DNA of 62,129 nt from Robiginitomaculum sp. (GCA_016765135.1 JAESQN010000014.1:1-62129), one strand, 5' to 3'; shown: positions 52,578 through 62,032, numbered from the stretch's first letter. Made by a program: numbers and translations. Notes: generated by a model from the letters alone, not told the origin.

Positions 52578-52677
52578 GGTGGATTAGCGTTTCTTGCGCG
52601 TAATCCACCTTTGGTGTGTGCCGATGGTGGATTACGCTAAGTACCCAAAGGGCATGCCAAGGCTAATCCACCCTACA
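52574..52677 (+). repeat. Nested inverted repeat between serB and degQ-like gene
   Basis: TGTAGGGTGGATTAGC (52574-52589) is perfectly inverted as GCTAATCCACCCTACA (52662-52677). Inside, GCGTAATCCACC and GGTGGATTACGC form a second inverted pair. The GTAGGGTGGATTAGC/GTAATCCACC theme resembles widely dispersed bacterial REP/MITE sequences. It lies in the gap between the two convergent genes and may serve as a bidirectional terminator. Confidence 0.8.
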
Positions 52678-52700
52678 GGATTTTCAGTTGCGGCGAACCC

Positions 52701-54158
52701 CTAAGCCTCCGGCTCCAAAGAATAAAACACTGGAGCGCCGTTTCTGTGGATGAGAAGCAAGATCGCGTCTTCATTTTCCTTGGCGGCTTTCATTTTCTCT
52801 ATGAAATCGGCGGTGTCTTCAACCTGCTCCTGGGCCACTTCCATAATGATATCGCCCTTGTGTAATTTTCCTTGAGCAATTGACTTAATGCTGATCTTTG
52901 TGACGCGAACGCCCATGACATCATCACCCAATCCCATACGCGAGCGTATTTTTTCAGACAATTCTTCTACAATTATACCCATGACGCTACCAGTTGCGAT
53001 GTCTTGATCGCTTGAAGTTTTTTTACGGCCCAACTTCTCTACTTTTTCTTCCAACCGCTCAATCAGGACTTCGACAGTTTTACGCTTTTTACGGCGGATA
53101 TATTCAACCGTCAAATTAGCATCAATTTCAGCTTCGGCAATTATTCTGGCCAATTTTCCAGAGTTTTCCAACTTAACCCCGCCCAGTGTCGTGATCAAAT
53201 CACCGCGTTTAAGTCCAGCTTTTGCGGCAGGGCCATCCTTGGTAACGGAGCGCACCAAAGCCCCGTGCGGGTCTTTTAATTTATAGGATTTGGCAATGGC
53301 TTTGGTGACAGGTTGCACGCGCACACCCAGAAACCCCCGGCGGGTCTCGCCGTACTCGCGTAACTGGTCAACAACATAACTGGCTAAATCTGCCGGGATG
53401 GAAAAACTAAGACCCACACTAAACCCTGTCGGAGAGACAATAGCCGTGTTCACCCCGACCACATCACCGTCCATATTAAATAACGGCCCGCCGGAATTAC
53501 CTTTGTTAATGGCCACATCGGTTTGGATAAAATCATCATAATTGGTCATAGATATTTGGCGGTGACGGGCCGAAACGACCCCGACCGCAACCGAAGATGA
53601 ATACCCAAGCGGGTTGCCAATGGCGAGCACCCATTCCCCGACCTTGGCCGAATCCTGTCCGGCGAAATCAACGAACGGTATGTCTTTTCCGGCCTCGATT
53701 TTCAAAAGCGCAATATCCGTTGACGGGTCGCGCCCAACAAGCTGGGCCTCATAGGTATCACCATTTGGGAACGCGACTTCAATTTCGTCTGCGCCCTCTA
53801 TGACGTGGTTATTGGTGACAATGTAGCCGTCTTTATCAATGACAAAGCCTGAGCCAAGCGAGCGGGCTATACGATTTTGATCGCCGCCATCACCAAAGAA
53901 GTCATTGAACTTTTCTAACGGCGACCCTTTGGGGAAAGCCCGGTTGGCCGTTATTTCTATGGTTTGGGCCGTGGAAATATTGACCACGGCTGGCGACAAC
54001 CGCTCGGATAATTCCACGAAATCTCGTGGTCTGTCCGTCAACCTGTCTTGAGAAAAACTGATCACTGACAATGTTAATGTCAACATTGCAAATACACTCA
54101 TGGCAAAAATTATACGCAAAATCATACTGGTCTCCGTTATTTTGTCACGATAGCGCAA
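52701..54158 (-). CDS. DegQ/DegP-type periplasmic serine endoprotease
   Basis: The 485-residue protease has an N-terminal signal sequence (hydrophobic about residues 12-28), and the trypsin-like triad is clear: His in IVTNNHVIEGADE, Asp in DPSTDIALLKIEAG and Ser in AINKGNSGGPLFNMDGDVVG. Two PDZ domains follow (RRGFLGVRVQPVTKAIAKSY; and a C-terminal IIVEELSEKIRSRMGLGDDV). It degrades misfolded envelope proteins. It lies downstream of hflK, hflC and DUF2065 on the same strand, a cluster seen in many Alphaproteobacteria. Confidence 0.93.
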   Translation of the reverse strand: MRYRDKITETSMILRIIFAMSVFAMLTLTLSVISFSQDRLTDRPRDFVELSERLSPAVVNISTAQTIEITANRAFPKGSPLEKFNDFFGDGGDQNRIARSLGSGFVIDKDGYIVTNNHVIEGADEIEVAFPNGDTYEAQLVGRDPSTDIALLKIEAGKDIPFVDFAGQDSAKVGEWVLAIGNPLGYSSSVAVGVVSARHRQISMTNYDDFIQTDVAINKGNSGGPLFNMDGDVVGVNTAIVSPTGFSVGLSFSIPADLASYVVDQLREYGETRRGFLGVRVQPVTKAIAKSYKLKDPHGALVRSVTKDGPAAKAGLKRGDLITTLGGVKLENSGKLARIIAEAEIDANLTVEYIRRKKRKTVEVLIERLEEKVEKLGRKKTSSDQDIATGSVMGIIVEELSEKIRSRMGLGDDVMGVRVTKISIKSIAQGKLHKGDIIMEVAQEQVEDTADFIEKMKAAKENEDAILLLIHRNGAPVFYSLEPEA

Positions 54159-54201
54159 AACCTTTACAAATAAAGCTTAAATAATGCTCATATTCCAGCA
54201 T

Positions 54202-54405
54202 TTACACTTTAGACAACAGGAAATAAATCAACGCCAGACCAATCCCGGCCACCACCAGGCCAGAAATACGCAATTGCCCTTCAGGCATATCCATCATCTC
54301 GCGCATAGCCCGCTTCATGCCGCCCGGAAACAGGGCATAAGCTGCGCCCTCCAGCAGCATGGCACCACCAACGGCAATGACGAGTACCGTTACCCAAGAC
54401 GGCAT
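54202..54405 (-). CDS. DUF2065 small membrane protein
   Basis: The 67-residue protein has two hydrophobic segments (TVLVIAVGGAMLLEGAAYAL and LRISGLVVAGIGLALIYFLL) joined by a basic loop with FPGGMKRAMREMMDMPEGQL, the DUF2065 pattern. It starts two bases after the hflC stop and is co-directional with the protease. Its function is unknown; the position between hflC and degQ is typical. Confidence 0.85.
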   Translation of the reverse strand: MPSWVTVLVIAVGGAMLLEGAAYALFPGGMKRAMREMMDMPEGQLRISGLVVAGIGLALIYFLLSKV

Positions 54406-54407
54406 AT

Positions 54408-55313
54408 TTAACGCCGTCTGCCACCATTTTGGTTATCAAGATAGCTTAGGAAATCACTGTCTGGAGACAATACATAAGTCGTCTTTTTGCCAAGGCCTTT
54501 TTCATAGGCTTGCATGGATAAATAGAACTTTGCAAATTCTGGGTCAAGATTATAGGCATCGGCATAAGTTTTGTTACGCTCGGCATCGCCCAAGCCCTTG
54601 ATTTTTTCGCCCGTTTCTTGCGCTTCAGCTACGGTTACAACCGCCGTTTTATCGGCTGTGGCACGGATTTCCCGCGAACGCTTTTCGCCTTCCGCACGGA
54701 TTTGTGCCGCCCGCTGGTTTCGTTCAGTGATCATACGCGCAAATACGCGCTCCGCATTGGCGGGGGGTAAATCCGCCCGCTTGATACGAACGTCAATGAT
54801 TTCCACACCAAAATCATTTTCCGGTGCATTGGCCGTTGCATTAGTAACGGATTGTATTTCTGCCATTAGCTCCGCCCGTTTACCGGAAATGATATCCGCC
54901 GTGTCCACACGGCCCAGAACATCACGTAATGTCGAATCCATAATGGATTGCAGTTTTTGCTGGGCGCCGATTTCGTTACGCAAAGATTCGTAAAATTTGA
55001 CCCCGTCAACGATCCGGTAACGGACAAAAGCATCCACCACCATACGTTCCTGGTCTGCGGCAAGCAATTCCACAGGTAGCAGGTCAATTTCCAGATTACG
55101 GCGGTCAAGAATGATCACCTTTTCCAGCATAGGCGTCGGCAGTTTGAATTTCAGCCCAGCATCAGGCTCAGATCCCCATGCATTTAAGACACGGTCAGCC
55201 TTACCAAAGCGCAGCACCAATGCTTGTTCCCATTGTTTGACTGTGAACGTGCTGGACAAAAGCACCACCACTGCCAAAATGGCAATTACAATTAAGGTTG
55301 GTAGGTTTTTCAT
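54408..55313 (-). CDS. hflC: HflC, SPFH-domain modulator of FtsH
   Basis: The 301-residue protein has an N-terminal TM (about 7-23) and an SPFH/band-7 domain starting QWEQALVLRFGKADRVLNAW. It then has KFKLPTPMLEKVIILDRRNL, the ALR-rich coiled coil with RADLPPANAERVFARMITER, and the C-terminal FYLSMQAYEKGLGKKTTYVL. It forms the HflKC vault around FtsH. Its ATG overlaps the hflK stop by four bases. Confidence 0.95.
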   Translation of the reverse strand: MKNLPTLIVIAILAVVVLLSSTFTVKQWEQALVLRFGKADRVLNAWGSEPDAGLKFKLPTPMLEKVIILDRRNLEIDLLPVELLAADQERMVVDAFVRYRIVDGVKFYESLRNEIGAQQKLQSIMDSTLRDVLGRVDTADIISGKRAELMAEIQSVTNATANAPENDFGVEIIDVRIKRADLPPANAERVFARMITERNQRAAQIRAEGEKRSREIRATADKTAVVTVAEAQETGEKIKGLGDAERNKTYADAYNLDPEFAKFYLSMQAYEKGLGKKTTYVLSPDSDFLSYLDNQNGGRRR

Positions 55314-56410
55314 TGGTTTGCTCCTGATTTGCGTTTAAGTTCATCAAGGGACAGATAAGGGACGACGCCGCTATTTTTACTATCCATGATCAACTTCTCT
55401 GCATCTTCATACACGGCTTCCATAGTTTCCAGATACATGCGCTGACGTGTGACCAGCGGAGCGGCTTTGTACTCTTTATACACCAACTTAAACCGTTCGG
55501 CTTCACCCTTGGCTTCGGCCACTTCCTTGCCTCGGTAGGCTTCTGCTTCCTGGATGATTTTCAGGGCCGTACCTTCTGCTTCCGGTATCACCTGATTGCT
55601 ATATTGTGTGGCTTCATTGATGACGCTTTCAGCGTCCTGGGCTGCATTGACAACATCGCGAAACGCCCCGACCACAGCCGGGGGCGGGTCGGCTTTTTGT
55701 AATTGTACTTCCACAATCTGAATACCGATTTGGTATTCGTCCAGGGTTGCTTGCATTAAGGCTTTTACATCCGTTGTCACCTTCAACCGTTCAGTTGTGA
55801 TTATGCCTTCCAGGTCATTTTCGCCGATCACCTCGCGCATAGCGCTTTCGGCTACGGCCCGTGTTGCAACTTCCGGTGCATCTACATTAAACAAATAATC
55901 TTCCAAATCATTAATGCGCCAAAGCACAGAAAAATTAATGTCAACTATATTTTCATCCCCGGTGAGCATTTCACTTTGCGAAACAGAACCACCAACGTCG
56001 ATTTTCTTAACTTCACGGGTTTTTTCTTTGTGCACGGTCTCAATCGGTGACGGTAGCTTGAAATTCAAACCCGAAGATGCGGTACGTTGGTATTCGCCAA
56101 AACGCAAGACAACGGCCTCTTCTTGCTGATCAACCGTATAAAAACTGGTTGAGCCGATCAATAAAACCACGCCAAGCGCTACCAGCATTGGGAAGCTTTT
56201 GGGAACTGGAGCACCTTGTTGACCGCCACCGCCGCCGCCGAATTTATCTTTAAAACCTTGAATTACATTATCCAAATCAGCGGGCTGTTGTGGTTTGCGA
56301 GGCGGTTTGTTACCGCCGCCGCCGCCGCCCCAAGGGTTGTTACCGCGACCACCATTATTACCGCCAGAACTTCCTCCAGCACTACCCCAAGGACTTTTTC
56401 CTTCAGACAT
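55310..56410 (-). CDS. hflK: HflK, SPFH-domain modulator of FtsH
   Basis: The 366-residue partner of HflC has a Gly/Asn/Pro-rich cytoplasmic N-terminus (MSEGKSPWGSAGGSSGGNNG) that includes the DLDNVIQGFKDKFGGGGGG signature, a TM (about 75-92), and the SPFH core AVVLRFGEYQRTASSGLNFK, NIVDINFSVLWRINDLEDYL and RAVAESAMREVIGENDLE. A coiled coil rich in Ala and Glu ends the domain. Complete. Confidence 0.95.
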   Translation of the reverse strand: MSEGKSPWGSAGGSSGGNNGGRGNNPWGGGGGGNKPPRKPQQPADLDNVIQGFKDKFGGGGGGQQGAPVPKSFPMLVALGVVLLIGSTSFYTVDQQEEAVVLRFGEYQRTASSGLNFKLPSPIETVHKEKTREVKKIDVGGSVSQSEMLTGDENIVDINFSVLWRINDLEDYLFNVDAPEVATRAVAESAMREVIGENDLEGIITTERLKVTTDVKALMQATLDEYQIGIQIVEVQLQKADPPPAVVGAFRDVVNAAQDAESVINEATQYSNQVIPEAEGTALKIIQEAEAYRGKEVAEAKGEAERFKLVYKEYKAAPLVTRQRMYLETMEAVYEDAEKLIMDSKNSGVVPYLSLDELKRKSGANQ

Positions 56411-56501
56411 ATCGTCTCCATTTCTATATTTGCCCTATATGTGGCGGTAATGGCGCAAGATTTCAAGCATTATCGGTGCTGTTATATACAGTTATCTACG
56501 T

Positions 56502-57017
56502 TTATCTTCGTTCATAGACTTTAACAATGAACGGATAATCATCTTTTGGCCCTTTTGGGTGTGGCATTTCCGATATTTGCCGCCAATCCGCCGCTTGTAT
56601 CGCCGGAAAATGGGCATCGCCTTCGATCATCACATCAACCTCGGTGATATACATGCGTGTCACATATTGCGTACACTCCGCATACAGCTTCGCCCCACCG
56701 ATGAGCATAACCTCGCCCGTGCCAGACGCGCCAGCCAGCTCAAACCCGCGTCCGATCATATCGTGCAAATCGTGAAACACCTCTGCGCCCTTGGCTTTAT
56801 AGTCCCGGTCACGGGTCAACACCAGGTTGGGCCGCCCCGGCAGCGGAAATGGCAAGCTTTCCCAAGTCACCCGCCCCATCAGCACGGGTTTTCCTAATGT
56901 TATACTTTTGAAATATTTGAGATCCGACGATAAACGCCAAGGCAAGTCCCCATCAACGCCGATTACCCCGTTTCGGGACTTGGCGACAATCAAACTAAAA
57001 ATCGGACTTGTGGACAT
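56502..57017 (-). CDS. folA: Dihydrofolate reductase
   Basis: The 171-residue enzyme shows the DHFR signature: IVAKSRNGVIGVDGDLPWRL, the FKSITLGKPVLMGRVTWESL NADPH motif, GRPNLVLTRD and EVMLIGGAKLY. It regenerates tetrahydrofolate and supplies thymidylate synthase, encoded close by at 57585. The start is beside the divergent start of the VUT-like gene (28 bases apart). Confidence 0.96.
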   Translation of the reverse strand: MSTSPIFSLIVAKSRNGVIGVDGDLPWRLSSDLKYFKSITLGKPVLMGRVTWESLPFPLPGRPNLVLTRDRDYKAKGAEVFHDLHDMIGRGFELAGASGTGEVMLIGGAKLYAECTQYVTRMYITEVDVMIEGDAHFPAIQAADWRQISEMPHPKGPKDDYPFIVKVYERR

Positions 57018-57045
57018 TCGAGTTTTTCCTGCTAATGGAATTCAC

Positions 57046-57588
57046 ATGAGCACTTATAGTAACAATCGGTCGGAGACAACAAGTCTGCGCTATGTTAAAT
57101 ACACAGTATTGTATGTTTTGCTAATTCCACTGATCAATTGGTCATTTACCTGGGCCCCTATGTGGGAATTATTGCCGGGCTGGGCTTTTAATCCGGTGAC
57201 TATCATTACGGGATTGGTGCTGGTGGTGCGGGATTTTGCCCAACGGGAAATCGGTCATGAAGTGCTGATTGCTATGGCGGTCGCTTTGGGCCTTACCGCC
57301 TTGGCCGCCGGGCCGGAACTGGCATTGGCCAGCGGAGCCGCCTTTGCCATTTCCGAAATTGTTGATTGGCTGTTGTTCACATTTTCAAAATATGAACTTT
57401 CGACCCGCGTCTTGCTGTCCAGCGCCCTGGCCGCCCCGCTTGACACCACCATATTTCTCTACGGGGCCGAAATGATCAGGGGCGGCATGTTCACCCTACC
57501 TAATATTGTCATGTCAATACTCGGAAAAATGGTCGGCGCGGTTGTGATCTGGTGGTTTGTCAAGCGTAGAGAAAAGCGTATGGACTAA
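57046..57588 (+). CDS. VUT/YhhQ-like membrane transporter
   Basis: The ATG at 57046 ([20 protein letters not shown]) is chosen over the longer frame because the latter runs into folA. The 180-residue protein has five to six TM helices. Features shared with VUT (YhhQ) queuosine-precursor transporters are [38 protein letters not shown] and [20 protein letters not shown]. The ligand is not certain. It overlaps the thyA stop by four bases on the opposite strand. Confidence 0.75.
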   Translation: MSTYSNNRSETTSLRYVKYTVLYVLLIPLINWSFTWAPMWELLPGWAFNPVTIITGLVLVVRDFAQREIGHEVLIAMAVALGLTALAAGPELALASGAAFAISEIVDWLLFTFSKYELSTRVLLSSALAAPLDTTIFLYGAEMIRGGMFTLPNIVMSILGKMVGAVVIWWFVKRREKRMD

Positions 57589-58379
57589 ACAGCCACCTTA
57601 CCTGCAATATGGGGATAAGGCTTATAGCCGGTGATTTTTATATCATCAAAATTGTAATCATACAAAGATTGAACACCGGAGCTTAATGTAAGCTTTGGCA
57701 ACGGGCGTGGCTCTCTGGTCAATTGTAATTTTACCTGTTCAAAGTGATTCGCATAAATATGCACATCCCCAAAGCTGTGGACAAAATCCCCGGCTTCAAG
57801 CCCGCAAGCGTCCGCCACCATATGGGTCAGCAGAGCATAGGAAGCTATATTAAACGGTACACCCAGGAACACATCGGCACTGCGCTGGTAAAGCTGGCAG
57901 GATAATTTGCCGTTCGCCACATGAAACTGAAACAGGCAATGACAGGGCGGCAGAGCCATGTCGTCAACTTCCGCCGGGTTCCAGGCCGTAACGATGTGGC
58001 GGCGTGAATAGGGGTTGGTTTTGATGGCCTCTATGACATTGCTCATCTGGTCAATAACACGTCCGTCCGGCGTCTCCCACTTGCGCCATTGTTTACCGTA
58101 AACCGGGCCAAGTTCACCGTTTTCGTCGGCCCAGGCATCCCAAATTTTTACGCCGTTATCTTGTAAATATTTGATATTGGTATCACCCGTTAAAAACCAA
58201 ATCAATTCGTGGACAATGGATTTAAGATGCAATTTCTTGGTGGTCAGCATAGGGAAACCGTCGGCCAAGTTAAACCGCATCTGGTGTCCAAACACGCCCC
58301 GTGTCCCTACCCCCGTGCGGTCAGAGCGGTCAACGCCCTCGCTCATTACGCGGGCCATCAAATCATGATATTGTTTCAT
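57585..58379 (-). CDS. thyA: Thymidylate synthase ThyA
   Basis: The start at 58379 ([20 protein letters not shown]) gives the standard 264 residues; the longer frame is not supported. Present are [36 protein letters not shown], the nucleophile in [40 protein letters not shown] and [20 protein letters not shown]. It makes dTMP from dUMP using methylene-tetrahydrofolate. Confidence 0.98.
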   Translation of the reverse strand: MKQYHDLMARVMSEGVDRSDRTGVGTRGVFGHQMRFNLADGFPMLTTKKLHLKSIVHELIWFLTGDTNIKYLQDNGVKIWDAWADENGELGPVYGKQWRKWETPDGRVIDQMSNVIEAIKTNPYSRRHIVTAWNPAEVDDMALPPCHCLFQFHVANGKLSCQLYQRSADVFLGVPFNIASYALLTHMVADACGLEAGDFVHSFGDVHIYANHFEQVKLQLTREPRPLPKLTLSSGVQSLYDYNFDDIKITGYKPYPHIAGKVAV

Positions 58380-58440
58380 AACTATACTATAGATGATTCT
58401 TGTGCTCTCTGGTACACTTAAATAAAAATGGGAGGGTTTT

Positions 58441-58515
58441 ATGTTAAAAGTAATTTGTGTAGCCGCAACCATTACGGCAGGACGGGTGAGTAAAATCAAC
58501 ACTCCAAAGGAATAA
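58441..58515 (+). CDS. Possible 24-residue peptide
   Basis: ATG at 58441 follows GGGAGG at a good distance and opens [20 protein letters not shown] then TPKE and a stop. The N-terminal half is hydrophobic. It lies in the 225-base gap between thyA and the TM2 gene and may be chance; the strong ribosome-binding site is the only support. Confidence 0.25.
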   Translation: MLKVICVAATITAGRVSKINTPKE

Positions 58516-58604
58516 GTATTGACGCAAGCGTAGCCGTGTTGCGCCCAAAAAACAAAATACATCAATCAGGGACTATACACCTAGAGAGAAAGTGGAAAAC
58601 AATC

Positions 58605-58943
58605 ATGAACAGACTTTTATACCGCAATGAAATTTTTAATATGGCTAATGCACTGGACGAGGCTGACAGGCAACAATTTTTCAATGAACTTGCGAACGTT
58701 GAGAAAAACCCGGTGGCGCTTTATGGCTGGAATATGTGGTTGGGATGGCTGGGAATAGACCGGTTTGTTGTGGGCGATGTATTATTGGGTTTTCTCAAGC
58801 TGATTACATTAGGTGGGTTTGGCATTTGGCAAATTGTCGATTGTTTTTTAATCGGCAATAGAGCGCGCACCAAAAATTTGCAAAAAGCCTACCGAATTCA
58901 CACCCGTATCAGTGGCTATGCGCCTGCAGAACCATTGGTTTAG
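58605..58943 (+). CDS. TM2-domain membrane protein
   Basis: The ATG at 58605 (MNRLLYRNEIFNMANALDEA) is chosen over the longer frame; the product has 112 residues. The C-terminal half is a TM2 domain: LYGWNMWLGWLGIDRFVVGD, LLGFLKLITLGGFGIWQIVD and CFLIG, with two helices and the conserved G-DRF turn. The N-terminal half is soluble and helical. The family has no assigned function. Confidence 0.82.
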   Translation: MNRLLYRNEIFNMANALDEADRQQFFNELANVEKNPVALYGWNMWLGWLGIDRFVVGDVLLGFLKLITLGGFGIWQIVDCFLIGNRARTKNLQKAYRIHTRISGYAPAEPLV

Positions 58944-58951
58944 GCTCAGAC

Positions 58952-60088
58952 TTATAAATCATCCACCACGGATAACATCGCACCCAATACATCTGCGCCT
59001 AGCCTTATGGATCTCTCTGCTGACCAACCATAATCGGGGTCTGGCAGGTCTGCATTGTCTTTAAACGGCATTTCCAAAGTCATGGACAAGCAAGAATATA
59101 CTTCAGCTATATAATTGGTGGCCATAGTCAAATTGGCCTTGCCCGCAGGGGTGGTGCCATATCCGACCTTGGTCTGAAAATCCGGGCTAAAACGCGTGTA
59201 GGCGTCTTGGAAATCATCTAATAATGCTTGGTCTTTATCCGTAAACCCCGCCACACCTTCTGCGCCTGCAATAAAATTATAGGGCAGCGCTTCATCGCCG
59301 TGAACATCTAGGCAGAAATCCACTCCGGTTTTCGCCATAGCATCCATGACCAGCAACACCTCAGGGCTGCGCTCCAGTGTCGCTACACCCCATTCCCGGT
59401 TGAGATTAGCCCCGCACGCATTCGTGCGTAAATGACCACGTTTGGAACCGTCCGGGTTCATATTGGGCACCACATGAAACACGCATTTCTCGCGGAGCAC
59501 CCGTGCAGTTGGGTCGTCGTCGTCCAACAGACGCGATAAAAAGCCCTCTATCCACCACTCGGCCATGGTTTCACCAGGATGTTGGCGCGCAAACACCCAC
59601 ATCTGTTTTTTGCCTTCACCAGCCTTGCCTGCTGTCTGTCCTATGGTCAAAACATCCATGTCCTGACCGTCCAAAGTCTGCCCCAGGACAGAAGCCCTGA
59701 CATCATCATGCATCTGGGTTTGGGCAATTAAATCCGCGTGGCGCTCCATAGAATAAGGCGCGTAATAAGCATAATAAACCGAACCATATTCCGGCGTATG
59801 CTCTATAATTAATTTGCCGTCCTCGTACCGAGTTGGCACCAAAAACCAGTCTTCGCGGTCATAACTGGCGCGGACTTGATAGTTTTCCCATCCTCCTTCA
59901 AAGGCGGCATCCCTGGCATTTTCGATGCTCATAATACAAGCTTGGTCTTGTACACCGCTTAGGCGGAAATAAAACCATTGGAAAAAATCTGACTTGTTGT
60001 CTTTTCGTATTTCCAGGCGAATACTTTCGGGTTTATCCGCAGATAAAACCACGATATTCCCGCCGTCAAAGTTTTGTGTTATGTGCAT
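58952..60088 (-). CDS. M14-family zinc carboxypeptidase (cytosolic carboxypeptidase-like)
   Basis: The start at 60088 (MHITQNFDGGNIVVLSADKP) gives 378 residues. An N-terminal beta domain (WFYFRLSGVQDQACIMSIEN; YSMERHADLIAQ) is followed by the peptidase: zinc ligands in FARQHPGETMAEWW (His, Glu) and DVHGDEALPYNF (His), and NMNPDGSKRGHLRTNACGAN followed by LNREW. The N-domain plus short catalytic domain is the layout of the M14-type cytosolic carboxypeptidases. The substrate is unknown. The start lies within 30 bases of the upstream gene's stop. Confidence 0.88.
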   Translation of the reverse strand: MHITQNFDGGNIVVLSADKPESIRLEIRKDNKSDFFQWFYFRLSGVQDQACIMSIENARDAAFEGGWENYQVRASYDREDWFLVPTRYEDGKLIIEHTPEYGSVYYAYYAPYSMERHADLIAQTQMHDDVRASVLGQTLDGQDMDVLTIGQTAGKAGEGKKQMWVFARQHPGETMAEWWIEGFLSRLLDDDDPTARVLREKCVFHVVPNMNPDGSKRGHLRTNACGANLNREWGVATLERSPEVLLVMDAMAKTGVDFCLDVHGDEALPYNFIAGAEGVAGFTDKDQALLDDFQDAYTRFSPDFQTKVGYGTTPAGKANLTMATNYIAEVYSCLSMTLEMPFKDNADLPDPDYGWSAERSIRLGADVLGAMLSVVDDL

Positions 60089-60116
60089 AGCCCCCGCTCC
60101 AATCTTATTTTTATTA

Positions 60117-61283
60117 TTATTCAAAATCTTGTGGGGCATTAGCGGCCGCGAGTACGGCACCGGGGATTTCGGGAGCCTCCAGCCCAATCCAAAATACCCG
60201 CCAATCCCCACTCAGTTGCATACCCTCGCACATTTTCATGTACCAATTGTTAAAAGGATTATCATTTTTTGACCGCCAAAAAAATGCAGGCGTCTTTTCC
60301 AAAACAGACTGCCAAATATCAGACCCAATCCCCTCGCCTTGCGCCTCTTGTGTGACCCAAAACTTGCTTAGATATGACAAACCTGCCAGTTCCGTCATGA
60401 TCGCGCCGCCGCGATAATTTTCTTCGAGGCAAATTTGCGTAACAGGCCGCGATAAATAATCCGCACATAACTTACGTCCAAATGAGGTCTCGATAGAACC
60501 AGTTAGTTTTTTCATGTTCATACGCCCATAAGAAGTCGCACACCGTATTTCTGCCCCGCGCCGCAACATAGTGCCTGCCCCGCGCACAGTAAACAACTCG
60601 GACAATAAATTTAGCGGGGATACGATAACATAAGTGCAGTTTCGAGCGTTCCCGCTCATCAAACCTGCAACAACGTTAATGAATTTTTGTTGTCCACCGC
60701 TCAATTGCTCGGCGCTGGGCATTGCCCCCGCCTGATCAACATTGATAGCCACAACACGTTTACCATTGATGCGAAACCCGCCAGATGGCTGTAAGAACAC
60801 CATTTTAGCTGGCTCCAGACGCGCCGCCAACTCCTTGAGGTCAAGCCCGCGCTTTGCATCGGTCATTTCCAGCACAACAATATACCCCGATTGGGCCTTG
60901 CGGCGAACGTCAGGTACAAGTTGGTAAGACGCACAGTCCAGTCTCGCGGTTTTTATTTTTGCCCGGTCTAACTCTTTATATAGGCGTTCCCCCTGGAAGC
61001 GGACACTGGTTTTATCCCGGTCCAATGCGCCGACCAACAAAACCGGCGTTAAATCAAGGTTGGACAGCACTTTTAAATCACTGATCAAAGCGTCCAGTAA
61101 AGGTTTTTCCAGACAGCACGGATCAATGACAATGAGAGCAAATTTCTCCGGGGCCAGGTTTTGGAAAATATCAACATAAAACCCGGCTTCTTGCTCCGAC
61201 CCAATGGCAATCAGGCTGCGCATAACAGTTGTTCGGAGCGAATCGTTTTTTGGCATTTGCATCCTTTTGCCTAAAATAAACAT
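60117..61283 (-). CDS. N-acetylglutamate synthase-like protein with degenerate kinase domain and GNAT domain
   Basis: The 388-residue protein pairs an amino-acid-kinase-like N-terminal domain (about 20-240) with a C-terminal GNAT domain of the vertebrate/Maricaulis NAGS type: GLSYLSKFWVTQEAQGEGIG, PAFFWRSKNDNPFNNWYMKM and WRVFWIGLE. The last three blocks match the NAT domain of bifunctional NAGS/K enzymes (about 440 residues). The kinase part is short and its glycine-rich nucleotide loops are not evident, so synthase activity alone is more likely. In-frame ATGs at 61283, 61262 and 61256 are all possible starts. Confidence 0.75.
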   Translation of the reverse strand: MFILGKRMQMPKNDSLRTTVMRSLIAIGSEQEAGFYVDIFQNLAPEKFALIVIDPCCLEKPLLDALISDLKVLSNLDLTPVLLVGALDRDKTSVRFQGERLYKELDRAKIKTARLDCASYQLVPDVRRKAQSGYIVVLEMTDAKRGLDLKELAARLEPAKMVFLQPSGGFRINGKRVVAINVDQAGAMPSAEQLSGGQQKFINVVAGLMSGNARNCTYVIVSPLNLLSELFTVRGAGTMLRRGAEIRCATSYGRMNMKKLTGSIETSFGRKLCADYLSRPVTQICLEENYRGGAIMTELAGLSYLSKFWVTQEAQGEGIGSDIWQSVLEKTPAFFWRSKNDNPFNNWYMKMCEGMQLSGDWRVFWIGLEAPEIPGAVLAAANAPQDFE

Positions 61284-61480
61284 CCCCCCTTGTGTAAACT
61301 AAGTGAAAAATCCAAAATTTAAAAGCGGAAATTTCCTATACGCTCGAATTCCGTTAAGATTAAGTCATTTAAGGTAGAGATTGCGAAGAGGGACAAAATG
61401 CCACTGTTTTCACATCTTGAACCCAGCCATTAAAACGTTAGACTGCGACTATAAATATTAAAACCAAATGGGAGTTTATT

Positions 61481-61804
61481 ATGGCTAAAGCAGCAGACTA
61501 TATTGACAATGTTCGTAAGTATGACAGTGGGGCTAGTGAAGCGGTTGTGCAAAAAATATGCAATTATCTCGGCATTGCACTCACCAACAAAGACAGTTCA
61601 CTTGTGTCGTGCTCAGACCAAACCGAGATTGATCGCGTGATCAACGGTTTTTGTGCCAAGAAAATGGACATGGATGCAGCAGCAGCAGCAGCATGTTGCA
61701 AAACTGTTTGCGAGACCATGAAAGAAGACCGGATGAAATCCCGCGTCACATTCTATTATCTATGCGCAAAAAATTGCGGCAAGCTGGATGTATTTGGCGG
61801 TTAA
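61481..61804 (+). CDS. DUF2853-family small protein
   Basis: The 107-residue soluble protein starts after GGGAG and reads AKAADYIDNVRKYDSGASEA. The segments GIALTNKDSSLVSCSDQTEI, FCAKKM and RVTFYYLCAKNCGKLDVFGG match DUF2853. It contains an Ala run (AAAAACCKTVC) and several Cys. It is followed by a strong terminator, so it is probably monocistronic. Confidence 0.8.
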   Translation: MAKAADYIDNVRKYDSGASEAVVQKICNYLGIALTNKDSSLVSCSDQTEIDRVINGFCAKKMDMDAAAAAACCKTVCETMKEDRMKSRVTFYYLCAKNCGKLDVFGG

Positions 61805-61830
61805 TTTCCCCAAAAATATCGATATAAAAA

Positions 61831-61857
61831 AAACCTGCCCGTGCGGCAGGTTTTTTT
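61831..61857 (+). terminator. Intrinsic terminator after DUF2853
   Basis: AAACCTGCC (61831-61839) and GGCAGGTTT (61845-61853) form a 9-base-pair stem with a CGTGC loop, followed by a T-run to 61857. This is a textbook Rho-independent terminator that closes the DUF2853 transcript ahead of the tmRNA gene. Confidence 0.93.
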
Positions 61858-61889
61858 ATGGATTTACCTCTTCCTTTTTCAATCTGCGC

Positions 61890-61984
61890 ACCTTATATTA
61901 TCTATGTCGGCTTGCCGACTATGACGATAAACGCGCATGTAATAAGCGGGCTGGACCCGGGGGCGGTACCCGGCGGCTCCACCA
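61890..61984 (+). ncRNA. ssrA: tmRNA acceptor piece (circularly permuted ssrA)
   Basis: The 3' part of the mature two-piece tmRNA is encoded first, as in Alphaproteobacteria. It ends with the T-arm CCCGGGGGCGGTACCCGG, the acceptor strand CGGCTCC (61974-61980), discriminator A and the encoded CCA (61982-61984). CGGCTCC pairs with GGGGCCG at 62033-62039 with one G-U pair. The 5' end of this piece is not fixed; 61890 is an estimate. A spacer (61985-62032) with a small hairpin is probably removed in processing. Confidence 0.85.
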
Positions 61985-62032
61985 CAAGCGGCTCTCCTTT
62001 TATCCTTTATAGGATGCGGGGCCGTTTTTGAT

